Position numbers and translations under genes: made by a program. Source: Antilocapra americana (taxonomy: Eukaryota; Chordata; Mammalia; Artiodactyla; Antilocapridae). From it: a stretch of DNA of 64,000 nt. The notes under the pieces are model-generated. The model saw only the letters and a list, made by a program, of their open reading frames with translations. It was not told where the DNA came from and made no database searches. How positions within the stretch are numbered: the first letter of the stretch is position 1; the number at the start of each line of letters is the position of its first letter. The stretch spans positions 16,513,523 to 16,577,522 of the forward strand of contig ML664199.1 of assembly GCA_007570785.1 (NCBI GenBank), written 5' to 3'. Positions 1 to 12,106 of this stretch are shown piece by piece.

Positions 1-937
1 AGAGTTTGAACATACCTCAGCTCAAGAATATATTTTCGAGAATGTCTGTTTTTGACTGAGAAAATTTACTTAAATGTCATTTTCCAAGAAATTAGAAGAT
101 ATTTCTACATATGCTAAGTTCACTTGCTAAAAATCTATTCAACATGTTTTATGAAGGGTGACATCTCATGCAAAAATAGTAACAAAGAAATAATTTTCCT
201 AACTTAAGACATAATCTGGAGAACAAAATAGATTAAAATAAATCTGTATAAGTAAATAGAAATACTTTGCCTATGTTATATTTAGTTTAATTTGGTTTCC
301 TTGTGTATAATCTTCTATTGCACTCTCTTTATTTCTTGTTTAACTAGCTTCAAAACATTTTTTTTAAGTGAGAGTAAGTTCATAATTTGCCTTAAAATAG
401 TCATTTAAAATATCAATCAATTCACAAAATTTCTACCCAACTCACCTTCATAGTTGTATCTTAACCAACACACTGGCATACATTCAGTAAGAAAAGTTAA
501 CAATAAAGAATGGCGATACTTCCTTTTAGAGAAAATAAAATATTAAAGAGAGCACACAGATCAACACACACTCCGAAGAGGAAAATTACATTTAGCGTTT
601 TTCTAATCACAAACTAAATACTGACCAACAAAATTTTAGGATTCACTTTTGTTTGCATAATTCTTACTAAAAACAAAAGAGTATCATTAAAATATCACTA
701 AACACCTGTTATTCTTTACATGCTCCTTAGGCTAAACTTATAAAATCAGATATGATTTATGTTGAAGGAAATTACTATGATCTCCCTCACAGTCCCATCC
801 TCCCCCCACATAAAGAAAATGCAAATGATGCCCAATTTAATTATGTTCTCCAGTGACTCTTCTCACTTAAATTACAACATAGCTAGAGAAGACAGAGAAA
901 AAATAGTGACATGTATTTAAAAATTGTACTTTCTTAC
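1..937. other. Intron 3' of the last visible ASB3 exon
   Basis: AT-rich sequence downstream (in gene orientation) of the exon at 938. I recognise no repeat, exon or RNA gene in it. The SOCS-box exon is not here. Confidence 0.6.
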
Positions 938-1071
938 CAATATGTTGCTGTAGAGCCCAAGAGGAGTTTGAGGCACGTGCAGAGAGCATCTTTTCAACAG
1001 CTGGAGGAAGTCTCCTCCAATTAGTAAATTCCAAAGTGAAGATAAGAATGTCATCACTGACTGAGTCAATC
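938..1071 (-). CDS. ASB3: ASB3 coding exon, approx. residues 413-457 (linker before SOCS box)
   Basis: This 134-base exon starts with the last base of a split Trp codon and ends with the first base of the next codon. It encodes 44 complete codons starting IDSVSDD and containing [10 protein letters not shown] and MLSARASN, ending LQQHI. This is the stretch between the last ankyrin-like region and the SOCS box. The acceptor is ...TGTAG at 1072-1073 and the donor is GTAAGA from 937 downward. Compared with remembered human ASB3 it has one extra codon near its end ([10 protein letters not shown] against NAWILQQHI). The following SOCS-box exon should lie beyond position 1 and is not visible. Confidence 0.93.
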
Positions 1072-1486
1072 CTACATTGGTAAGATATTAATACACATTT
1101 AGACACAAAATTCACCAAGGGTTCACTGTGAAAACAAATACCATATACCAATTGTTACAACATCCTGATGTGGAGGCAGACAGACAACTGCAAAGAAAAT
1201 ATTCATGAAACAAAAGGTAAGTTCAGTGGATATAAAATATCAGGTTCCTACATGAAACCCAAGTGACTGGGCATGTAGTTGTCCAAAAGATGACAAGAGG
1301 AGTTTCTACTCTAGCAGAGGTAGAATGCCTTGCCATTCCCCAGCAGCAGTGGTGAGAAAAGACATTTTTAGTGTCACTGTCATTAGTGGATAAGCCATCA
1401 TTTCCTCCCAACTGGACCATCTTGCCAAATCTAGATTGGTCATCCTTACAGACACTTCACGTGAAAGGATAAAGCCTAAATACCCA

Positions 1487-1797
1487 AAAGTGAAAGTCAC
1501 TCAGTCATGTCCAACTCTTTGTGATCCCATGGACTATACAGCCCATGGAATTCTCCAGGCCAGAATACTGGAGTGGGTAGCCTTTCCCTTCTCCAAGGGA
1601 TATTCCCAACCCAGGGATCGAACCCAGGTCTCCTGCATTGCAGACAGATTTTTTACCAGCTGAACCAGAAAGAAAGCCCAAGAATACTGCAGTGGGTAAC
1701 CTATCCCTTCTCCAGTGGATCTTCCTGACCCCGGAATCGAACCAGGGTCTCCTGCATTGCAGGCAGATTCTTTACCAACTGAGCTATCAGGGAAGCC
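1487..1797 (-). repeat. Bov-tA-type SINE with a duplicated tRNA-like head
   Basis: Reading the minus strand, the tRNA-Glu-derived head (GGCTTCCCTGATAGCTCAG, B-box-like GGTTCGATTCC) occupies about 1680-1797. A second, complete head plus Bov-A body follows at 1487-1679. The extra head makes the element longer than the usual 200-base form. Confidence 0.85.
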
Positions 1798-2126
1798 AAA
1801 GCTGTCCCTAAACTGGTGTATGGGAGAGATGGCTTATTTCTGACCAACCCTCAGAGATTTACCAAATGATCTCGTCAAGAACCTTCCCCATTATAGATAT
1901 GACTCTAGAGGATGTAACAGAATAAGTTTTGTCTTTAAGGACTGAAAGAAGTGGTTGAAAACAACCAGTTCTACTTCTCTTTTTCCAAAATAATGTCAGA
2001 TTTCCTACCAACCCACCCAAAAGAGACTTCCCAAATTTTGTTAAGTACTTGAATCCTAATGGAAAGGGCAATGACCTAAGAAAAGTTCTGATTTCTAACA
2101 ACACTTCTACTTAGAAACATGTTGCC

Positions 2127-2522
2127 TTTTTTTTTCCTTTTTTTTCTCTTTTATTTATTTTTCTGTACATTATCATGTTGGTTTTGCCATACATTGACAT
2201 GAATCTGCCATGTTATACATGTGTTCCCCTTCCAGAACCCCCCTCCCACCTCCCTCCCGATTCCATCTCTCTGGGTCATCCTGGTGCACCAGCCCTGAGC
2301 ACCCTGTATTATGCATCAAACCTGGGCTGGCAATTCATTTCACATATGATAATTTACATGTTTCAATGCCGTTCTCCCATATCATCCCATCTTTGCCCTC
2401 TCCCATAGGGTCCAAAAGACTGTTCTATACATCTGCGTCTCTTTTGCTGTCTCGCATACAGGGTTATCATTACCATCTTTCTAAATTCCATATATATGCT
2501 TTAGTATACTGTATTGTAGAAT
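2127..2522 (-). mobile_element. L1 3' end (ruminant L1), 5'-truncated
   Basis: Antisense copy of the ruminant L1 3' UTR. It starts with a T-rich tract (poly(A) on the other strand) at 2127, then ATTGACATGAATCTGCCATG and the C-rich CCCTCCCACCTCCCTCCC block. Homologous in order to 54885-55237 and, inverted, to 63425-63680. Confidence 0.9.
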
Positions 2523-4367
2523 AACACTTACCCTGTGTATTTCAGGAGACTGTTCATAAAAATAGCTGAGGTGATATAGTGAACAGACTTTTAAAACTAT
2601 AAAATACTACATAAATATTTGATATTATTAGAACCGGCTTGAAATTTTCAGTACTATATTCTCAGTGAGCCTTATATCATTGTACACATGAAATTTAGTC
2701 AAAGTATAAAAACTCTAAATTCTAACAAGATTACTCATCTTGTACTCAATTAGATACTCTCCTAACATCACACTGTTCTAAGAAAAATAAAATCATTAGG
2801 GTCTCTGGTGACTACTTCAAAACCAGAAATTCTTCTCAAGGTCGCTTTATTGGAGACATAACTGAGCAAGGACAAAAGAAAGGGAAAAATAAGAGAAAAA
2901 GAAAGAAACTGAGTAACACTCTAAACTTGTCATCTCAAAGACAACTTACTTCATGTAATTCAGGGTCCAAGGTATCCTTGAAATGACTGACTAGGGTATG
3001 AAAATTATTTCCCGAATTTTTAATTCTCTAACATGCAAACTCATATAAGGAAAAACAAACTACAGCACAAACACTCTAGGAAACATTTTACTTCTCAAGA
3101 AGTTCTCGGTGAAGTCACAATTTATTAGAAAATACTGAGAATAAATGAAATGATAAAATATATTCAAAGGCAAACAATCTCCTTCACTTTCTAGGAACCC
3201 ACACCAAAGGTTTCTCAGTTCTGGTTCCCTATTTCTTTTTTAATGGTTTCATTTTTCTACCTTAATATGCTTTAAGTCTCACTGTGATCAAACGTAAAAT
3301 CATTTTTATGCAGTTATCTAAACACACACCCAATAAATCTGTTTACATAGCTTCAGTTAATATAATGTTGAGTATTTTACCAACGCTGACAGTGCCACTA
3401 AAAATGTATTGTTACTGTACGACATTGACCATTACATTGTACAAAGCAGTTATACAATCATAAACGACTGACAGTTATCAACTAAATGCACAGATGACAT
3501 TCACTTTCTATTATTTGTCTATTGCACTGAGGGTGTGAGGGAAACCTAGTCTTGCATTAAAATATTTCAACTCTGTAGCTCATCTTGTGACAGGCAATTA
3601 TTTAGTCAGATACATTTTTAAAGACTATTTAAGACAAGCAATATCTAGGAAAAACATTTATAATTCACATGATGAAGATTAAGCAACGGACTTACATGTG
3701 GTATAAATAAAATACAACCAAAATCCACATTAACAGCATATTGGAATTTTTATGGGATAATTTTTCATAACAGTTCTTTGAATGTAAACTGATCAAAGAA
3801 AGCAAAACATTCATCACATTCAGCATAAACACTGGCTTTATCCATTCAATAAAAGATTAGCAAACAAAAATTTGACCATGTTATGCATTTTTACTGCTAA
3901 AGTAAAATTTTCCATCGTGTTTTTTCTAATATAAAGTAACTAAAGCTATTCTTTCAGGGTAAAATACATTCAATTTTTGTTCTCAATTCAAATAGCTGAA
4001 AGTTTTACAATTTACTAAAAATAATATGTAGTTTACTGTTTATTAACTTTTTTCCATCCAAACACATCCAATAAGCAAAGCACAAACCCAGTGGTTTAAT
4101 ACCATAAAAAATTCTCAAATGGGCAAGTTTTCATATGAGGAGCAGGGAACCCCAAAGAAGAACTAGGGACAGAAGACTATTTTAGGAGCCTTTTAGTAGG
4201 ATAAAGCTAAATAATTCCCTTTACTTCCAATAGTCTATGTAGTTGCCTGAGGAGGAAAAGAAAAGAGGATACATTTAATTTTTTCCTTATACAGGTTATT
4301 GCTAATTTAGGAATAGGAAATAGAAAAGTTGGCCCAGATTCCTCCAGTTTAGGCAATAGATTAAAGT

Positions 4368-4568
4368 ACCCTTGTCACTCAGATGGTAAAGACTCTGCCT
4401 GCAACGCAAGTAACCCAGGAGCAATCCCTGGGTTGGGAAGATCCCCTGGAGAAGAGAATGGATACTCACTCCAGTATTCTTACCAGGAGTGGTAAGAATG
4501 GACAGAGGAGCCTGGTGGGCTACAGTCCATGGGGCTGCAAACAGTCAGACACAACTGAGCAACTAATA
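4368..4568 (+). repeat. Bov-tA-type SINE, diverged
   Basis: Plus-strand tRNA-Glu-like head (CACTCAGATGGTAAAGACTC) followed by GGTTGGGAAGATCCCCTGGAG and a Bov-A body ending CAGACACAACTGAGCAAC. There is a small internal duplication around GTGGTAAGAATGG. Confidence 0.85.
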
Positions 4569-4627
4569 AGGTACCTGAAATTAAGTGACAAAATTACCAC
4601 AACCCTGGGGATATACAGGACTAAGGC

Positions 4628-4812
4628 AGAATAGCATAGGGGCTACAAAGACAGACTTGGGCCATACTGCTGGACGGCCTGGGTCCAAATCTTAAGCTCT
4701 AGCACTAAATAGCTGTGTGAACTTTGGCAAGAATGTTGAACACTCTGTGTCTCAATCCCCTTCTCCATAAATTAGGGATAATAGTATCTACTATATTTTA
4801 TACTAAATGAAT
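4628..4812 (+). repeat. MIR SINE
   Basis: Shows the MIR core order: CATAGGGGCTACAAAGACAG, GCCTGGGTCCAAATC, TAGCTGTGTGAACTTTGGCA, then TTCTCCATAAATTAGGGATA. An old, widely shared mammalian SINE. Confidence 0.8.
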
Positions 4813-6543
4813 TAATAGCAAAAAATCAATCATAGTAGTTACTGCATATCAGGCAATATTTTAAGTGTTGGTTAAAGAAATAAACAAACTAAAAATCAGA
4901 ATGGAGCATGAAGGCTGAAAGTAATAGGAAGTAAGATGGCGCCTATTAAGTAGCTTCAGTAGTATAACATAAGGAGTATGGTTGAGAAAAATGTGGGTGC
5001 CTTGGGAGTAAGAACAAAACGGAGTGACAGAGGAAAGGGAACACACTGCCAGGACTGCCCACGGTTATCTCCATGAGCTGGATTTACAGTGGCATTTTGG
5101 GGAGGGAATGGTGAGGGGCAACTGCTACTAGCTGTCAGAAGCCCAGACACAACAATAAAATCCACTAAGTAAAAAGATAAAGGTACTCTGTTAAGAGCCT
5201 AATACAGCATTCAGCAGTGAGCATTCAATCTCAGCGGGGAGCGTATGTGTGCACGCACATGTGCACATGTAAAGGGGGTTTGTTTGGACAAGCAAATATA
5301 TACAAATAACTTTTAAAGATTAGATTTCTCAATTAATTGTCAATAATTTTAAATCTCAGTTATCAAAAAATACTATGATTTTTTGTGAAAATTTACTGAA
5401 ATAGTATACAGAGAATTACAACAATGAGTACTTGACAGATAACTATGTATTAATCAGTCAACTGCTAAAGAAAAAAGTAAATACAATCAGGGATTCAAAC
5501 CATTGTAAATTATAAACAAAGTGGAGATCAGAGCATGTATCTAAATTTTGCTTTACTTCTATATTCCTCAAACCACCTATCAGATAGCAGCTTTTCCTCC
5601 CAAGCCACCAAACTGAAACATTCAGTATCAGAAAGACATGACAGTACTAAACCTAAAATTTTAAATCTCTGCTTAGAGAAAATTGTTGAATTTTATATTA
5701 CGGTAGACATAACAAAAAGGTGAGATGCTGGGATCCTGCCAAATAAAGATCTTTTCTTCACAATATAGATGGAGAGGCCACCAGGTGGAAGATGGGAGTC
5801 ACAGAAATGCAAATTAAATTTACAAGTAGGAAGCACCCAGTGTTGCCTGCATGAATCCCAGAGAGGGCCTCTTTGAAAAGCAAAATTTAAGTAACAAGAT
5901 ATCAAAGCACTCTTCTGCTGAAATCCACAATTTCAGTACTTCCTAAACATTATTTTAGTAAATGGTAGTTCTGAAGCACAAAAATGAAATCTTTCAAATA
6001 TTTCATTGAAATTTTATTAAACACCCATGTTCTCTATATTCCTAGAGACTTTTATTCTATTTTCTCACTTGACTCAAATTATCAGGCCAAAAGAGTTCTC
6101 TCACTCTACAATTATCAATAATTTCTCAGTCCATCTAGACACACAACTTCTGCAAAGGCCTGTAGAACAGTTTTTATCCTTTTGCCCTCGAAAAATTCTG
6201 ACCCAACTTTCATATAATCATGCATAGGCACTGCCCTTCTGGGAAACCACTTGAGGTAAACAGTTGTATCCTCAGCTGCTTCAGAAATCAGTACTTATTG
6301 AGAGAGACTAAGTTCAAATAGACAAGATGCTACAGGATAGGAGTATTCAATCTAGTTGACTAAGGGATGCTAGAAATTGCCAAAGCTGCTGCAACCATTC
6401 TGTTGCAGGAATTTTAAAAGCAGCATGAGGGATGGCCCCAAGTAGAAGAAACAGCCCTCCCGAGAGGATTCACTGGCACCCATTCCTTTCTGTTCCCTTC
6501 TAGCTGCCTCTGACTCTTTTCTAGGATTCTATCCTTCCATTCA

Positions 6544-6752
6544 GGGCTTCCTAGTGGCTCAGTGGTGAAGAATCTGCCTGCCAAGCAGGAGATGCAGGTT
6601 CAGTCCCTGAGTGGGGAAGATCCCCTGGTGAAGGAAATGGCAACCCATTCCAGTATTCTTGCCTGAAAAATCCCAAGGACGGGGGGGCTTGGTGGGCTAC
6701 AGTCCATGGGGTCACAAAAGAGTCAGACACAACTTAGCAATAAATAACAACA
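6544..6752 (+). repeat. Bov-tA-type SINE
   Basis: Starts GGGCTTCCTAGTGGCTCAGTGG, has GAAGATCCCCTGGTGAAGG and ends GAGTCAGACACAACTTAGC. A run of seven G interrupts the usual GACAGAGGAG stretch near 6680. Confidence 0.9.
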
Positions 6753-6907
6753 ATCCTTACTTTCAATCTCACAATTAGCAGGTCCCCAATTCCTTCATCC
6801 CAGCACAGCCCAAAACACACACAATAAACAACCTCCTCCCAACACAGGGATTTCAAGAAATTGGGGGAAATGAAAAGAATAAGGTCCACAATGGTAGGAT
6901 TTCTTAC

Positions 6908-7165
6908 CAGGAACTGCACAGTAGATTCAGTGGGTCAAATCCAGCAAGCAGCAGAGATGGCAACCATTCTTTATATTTTGTCTGTGCTTTAACTGCGTAA
7001 TTTATAAATTCAGATATATGGTCCCATGGTGTCGATGGGCAACACTTCTTCAAAAAGTAGCGAAATACTGAAAACCTCTCATGCTTCAGGCAGTATGCCA
7101 AATGAAGTTCATTTAGCTGAGCTCCATATTTCAAAAGGATATTTACAATTCCAAAGAAGTCACAG
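6908..7165 (-). CDS. ASB3: ASB3 coding exon, approx. residues 327-413
   Basis: This 258-base exon (1 + 85 codons + 2) begins by completing the Asp codon split with the previous exon, then reads [16 protein letters not shown]. It contains the [12 protein letters not shown] and [16 protein letters not shown] segments and ends with TG of the split Trp codon. The acceptor AG at 7166-7167 follows a pyrimidine-rich tract (complement of the purine run near 7172-7195). The donor is GTAAGA. It has the same number of codons as the human exon, with scattered conservative changes. It covers the C-terminal, more degenerate ankyrin region. Confidence 0.95.
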
Positions 7166-7304
7166 CTCCATCAGCAAAAAGAAAGAAAGGTAGAGGAAGG
7201 AGAGGAGGGGAAGGGAAGAGAAGGTTTTCACATTAAAAAAAATTCTTACTAACAGTTAATAGTAGTCATGACTGGAAAATAAGAGTAGCAGATGCTCAAA
7301 AGGG

Positions 7305-7436
7305 AGGGGACATATGTACACCTACAGCTAATTCATGTTGATGTATAGCAGAAACCAATACAACATTGTAATTAAATGTAGAGCAGAAACCAACACAATA
7401 TTGTGATTATCCTTCAATTAAAAATAATTACAAAAA
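7305..7436 (+). mobile_element. L1 3' tail fragment with internal duplication
   Basis: Matches the ruminant L1 3' terminus (TTCATGTTGATGTATAGCAG, ACAACATTGTAATTAA). The segment with GCAGAAACCAATACAACATT at about 7348 recurs as GCAGAAACCAACACAATATT at about 7384, a short tandem duplication of the tail. Confidence 0.75.
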
Positions 7437-7949
7437 ATGGCAGATGTGATAGTGGATGGTTTTACATGTCCAGTGGATTGAAACTAGAAGACATTTAATT
7501 TACACCACGTTGCATGGTTTTTAATTTTCAACTATGAACAAGTCATGCCCTAAGAATTTAAAACACTTACTTTAAATAAAATTATCACTGACAAATAAAA
7601 CTCTTTTCAAATTGTGATTTTTTATGCACAATTAATTACTTATACCACAAAATACTTGCTAAACAAAAAAGACAGAATCAATTTTTTCCTTTCTTTTAAA
7701 TTTCTAGTGGTAGAAAGCAATCAAATAGAAAGCCTTTTTTATGAACAAAATCTTAATTTACAGCTTTACATTTTTTTAATTAATCTTTATCAAGTGTTTT
7801 ACTGAATGAAAGTGTATTATTTTTTATCTGCTGAACTGGTTATCTGTTTTAAAAGTGATCATCCTGCTAAGCTGTGCTTAAAATGACTAAAAGTAAGTTT
7901 AACTCTTTTATGAGAGAGCTAATTGGCAAAACGTGTCAAAAGAGGTATC

Positions 7950-8085
7950 ATAGCAAAGTTATAAAGAGCACAGACTGGAGCCAGACTGCTCAGCCACCTA
8001 CTAGCTGTGTGACTTTGAGCAAGTTACTTAACCATCCTGGCACACAGAACTAGCATTATGTAACTATTTGTAAAATAAAATGATA
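7950..8085 (+). repeat. MIR SINE
   Basis: AGAGCACAGACTGGAGCCAGACTGCTC, with the CTAGCTGTGTGACTTTGAGC and TTACTTAACC motifs, is a clear MIR core. Confidence 0.85.
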
Positions 8086-8889
8086 TGCAAAGTAAAATAT
8101 CACAAATTTAAATATAATAAACATAAATCCTAGGAATTTACCTATGAGACAAAAAGAAATTATATCCTATTTGCACAAATATATTAACCACAGCATTGTG
8201 TATAACAGATTTTTAATAAATTTACTGTTGAACAGAGGAGGAGATATGTGCAAAATATGACACAGTCATTAAAAATTAAAATTACGACAGTTATGTGACC
8301 ACATTTAAAAAACTGTTTATGATACAACTTTAACAAAGTTCACTAAACATGTATGTTCACTATGCAGACAACTGTGAAAGAAAATATGCAAGAATAAAAT
8401 AAGTCTCCCTCTGAAACTGGTATTAATGCTATTTTAAATAATAAGAAATAAAAAGAAATACTTCATTATTCATAGTATTAGAGAATCTAAATAATTAAGG
8501 ATCATAAAAAGAATATAAAAAACAAATATAAAACATTTAAACCATTGTCATGTAAGACCAACTACTTCTGAGAACTTGAGTCCAAGGTTTCAAAGCAGTT
8601 AAACACCATATACATAAATATCACTTACATAAATTTTTGTAAATCTGCTTTATTTGCTCTCCAATTTGTGCTTCTTTTCTTCAGTTAAAAGATTAAATAC
8701 TAATTCTCTTTATTATTAATATATACATAGCAATTAGAAAAGAAATATCTATAATTCTAAAATTTTATTTATAAAAATTAATTAACTTTGTCTGTCTAGT
8801 ATATATTGATATTTGTTCCTGGAAACTCCATCATTCTTATCACTGTTCTTGAAAAGAGCCCTGTATATACATTTTTTTTCTTATGGCTA

Positions 8890-8975
8890 TTTTCAGATAC
8901 AGGAAAGCTAAAAGAATTTATTGCCAACAGTCCTGCACTACAAGAAATGCTAAAGGATATACTTTTCCTTTTTGT
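8890..8975 (+). mobile_element. L1 ORF1 3'-end fragment
   Basis: GGAAAGCTAAAAGAATTTAT followed by CCTGCACTACAAGAAATGCT is the end of mammalian L1 ORF1 (protein motif LxEFI..SPALQEMLKD). It is a small isolated relic in an otherwise unannotated stretch. Confidence 0.7.
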
Positions 8976-9754
8976 ATTGGGGTTTAGCCAATTAATAAAC
9001 GATGCTGCTACAGTTTCAGGTAACAGCATAGGGATTCAACCATGCATATGTATTTGTATCCACTCTTGGAGTATGTATGTCTGACTGATGGTTTTAAACA
9101 GTTATAAGCAATTTCTTTCAACCACTCTGACCTCATTTAACTAGGACCTCATTATTCTGCCTGCAGTTATTACTTGCTGATTCCACTAAAGAACAGATGA
9201 GCAACACATGACATGGACTGCTGGACACATTCCAACAAACACATAGGAAAAGTGGGAAAAGCTCGAGACACTGCCTCATTACAAATGTGATACACAGTTC
9301 TCAAGAACATTTAATTTTCAAGGCATATATGTTTACATGTACACTTCAGAAACTGGCTGAACTCTTCCCTCAAGCAACATGAAAGCATCACTGGTCTAAC
9401 CACAGATGCTTTAGCCCTCAAAGAGGACGATGTATTTTTGCTACAGAATACAAAGGTAAATGAGAGCCCTAAATGCACCCTGTTATATTAAGTGCCACAG
9501 ATAGCTAGAGAACCTGTTTTCTGTTTAGAAAAAATAACTATAAAACCAAGAGGCTTTCCTATTCAAGTTTCAAATACAGCATCCATCCATGTGACTCATG
9601 CTAAGAAAAACTTAAGGACAAGGCCATACATAAACCAACCATCCATCTCTAAATGTTAGAGGAACACGTGCACATATAACTCCCCATAACAACCTTTATC
9701 TGTTTCTATACCAGGCAACTATGATAAATGTGTTGCATGGAAGATTTGCCTTAA

Positions 9755-9860
9755 TATTTACAATAACTCTAAAAAGTAACTTTTATTACCATCTCCATTC
9801 TAGATACAAAAACTGAAGCTTAATCACAAAACTAGTCATTTGTAAAATTGGGATAACAAT
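9755..9860 (-). repeat. MIR-like relic
   Basis: TTATTACCATCTCCATTCTA then AAAACTGAAGCTTAATCACA resembles the reverse complement of the MIR 3' half (ATTTTACAGATGAGGAAACTGAG). Diverged, so ends are uncertain. Confidence 0.5.
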
Positions 9861-10035
9861 AGCAAATCAAAATCCAACAGTGAACATGATATAGCAAATA
9901 TCAGAAATATCTCTCCTACATTATAAAAATAAAACATCTCAGGAAACAGTCAAATCGGGAATTATTTTAAGGCCAGACCTATGTTTCTTGAAGTATGTTC
10001 CATGGAACACTAGTCCCTGCAAATGATCTATGTTT

Positions 10036-10076
10036 AAAAAGCCTCCATAAAAAAAAAAAAAAAAAAAGCCTCCATA
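10036..10076 (+). repeat. A19 tract flanked by a 14-bp direct repeat
   Basis: AAAAAGCCTCCATA at 10036-10049 recurs exactly at 10063-10076, separated only by A residues (A run 10049-10067). This looks like a target-site duplication around a bare poly(A) insert. Simple slippage or unequal exchange is an alternative. Confidence 0.6.
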
Positions 10077-12106
10077 ATTAAAATACTCCAGAGGCCCTTT
10101 ATAATATACACTAGTTCATATAAGAGAGAAATACAGGATGAATTTAACTGTAAACAGTATGCTAGTTACATTTTTAAAATATATGCTCAAGTATTTTTCA
10201 TCCAACTCCGGATACACTTCAGAGGAAGTACCTTTAGAATTAAAACAATGGATCCAATCATTAATCAGAAAAAAAGCATAATAAAGAGGATATAAATGCC
10301 CCAAAAGTCTGTAGACACAGAAACAATAGTGTATTTATTGTAAAGTTCATCTTGTTTCCAAATTTTTCAAACTTCAGTAGACTCATCCCTACTTAGGAAT
10401 TCATAAAACACACCACCACAAGAAAAATTCTTAGAAGACCTTCAGGAAACAAATCTAATTACCACTGCTTAACCCTGTGTTTTCCAAACTTAATTAACTA
10501 AAGAACCCTTTTTATCCTGTGTATTATCCATCAACAACGTATAGAAAGAATATTCTGCAAAACACAGCTCTAACTCCTTCCAGTTATCATACTGCCTTGT
10601 ATTAGAAGGAATAAGAGCACACTCTAAAAGGCTTTCATAAACTACCTACTGCTACATTATAAGCCCTTTTTCAACAGAACTACCATTTACATGGTGGATA
10701 ATAAACACAAAATAAAACTGGAGGATCATAAAACTTTTTCAGCATGGCCTGAGCTTCTGTTACATTATACATCTCAAATATATACAACAAGCTCCGGCAA
10801 CTCAAGTAACTTCAGTGCTCTACAATGACTTTGATTATTATATGTCAATGAGCAAGACAAAGGCTTAGATAAAACTTTGGTTAAAATATAAATTACATGG
10901 AAATATGCATGTGTTTCTCTTAACACTTAATACAAATTCTCTTGCAAGTCCTGATGGTGAATCAGAAAAACTCTTCAAGTCCTAGGGTAGTCCTTCTTAT
11001 TTAACACAAATATCAAGAACTACTTAGGACACATTAAGAGACTTCATATTATGTAACAGTGAAAACCATAAGATACAGAGAAAGAGAAGTTTAAAAACCA
11101 AAAATGCAATGTCTAAACCTTATTTGGGGGCTTGTATATTTTCCATCATACTGCTCTTTGAAGTTCAAAACTGTGCACAGAAACAGGCTCAGATAAAAAA
11201 GAAGCACAGTAAAAGGAAATTCAACATGTTGATAAGGTCTCTTTTAAACAAATGCAAATGGACAAATATCTCGAGCATTTTAGTTTTAATAACCCAACAA
11301 AACCTCCAACCAACTTTTTAGCAGAATTATTAAAAGGCCATATAGTAAGTTTTACTGAATGGCTTTTAGCCATCACCTGAAAATAAAATAAAGACATTAT
11401 GTTGTGTCAGATGTATCCATGTGTGATATAATAATAAGAATGGACACAATTATTTTTATAAAATTAACGGGATAACAATGATGAGTATTGATTAGAAAGA
11501 CAGACATAATCAGGTCAGTTAAGCCAGGAGCCCTTTCTACAGCCATATATAAAAGGTATTAATATTTGTTTAAATTTCCTGTAATTTCTCAACTTCCCAT
11601 CTCTTTCACCCATTCCAGTTAAACAAGTCTTTTTCTTATATTTTCTCATTTGAGTTGAATTACTCAGCTATGCCCCTGAAAGACTGGCTTCATGTCACTG
11701 AAGCTGTTAACTTGTTAACCACAAAGGACAAAGAATTCTTTTGTACAGTGGTGGAGGAGACAAGACAACTTTCCATCATGCTTTGGAGTATGAGAAGAGC
11801 TAAAGGTCACTGCTTCAAATAGAAGCCTATTCTCTCCAAGGAATACTCAGTAAAAATGTTTCAGAATGCTAATCCTGAGCTAAAAAGTTAAAATGGCTGA
11901 CTAAAACAAAAGAGAAGGAAAAACTTAAAACCCAGAGCCATTATTTATACTTATTATCTTCATCACTTTTGATATTAATTATACTGTTTGTAAAAGTAGA
12001 TAATTTTACTATAATGTAAAAGGCCAACAGTGCAAAGAGCATCAGAAATGTTAAATTTCTAGATCTCAAGAGAAATGCCAGAAAACACACAAATAAAACA
12101 AAAGTG

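Larger units (their letters stand above)
1072..6907. other. ASB3 intron (5.8 kb) with scattered repeats
   Basis: Holds a SINE at 1487-1797, an L1 3' end at 2127-2522, a SINE at 4368-4568, a MIR at 4628-4812 and a SINE at 6544-6752. The stretches 1072-1486, 1798-2126, 2523-4367 and 4813-6543 are AT-rich and show me no recognisable feature. Confidence 0.7.

Noticed and set aside
4383..4634. 83-codon frame over the SINE at 4.4 kb
   Set aside because: Typical spurious frame of ruminant SINEs.
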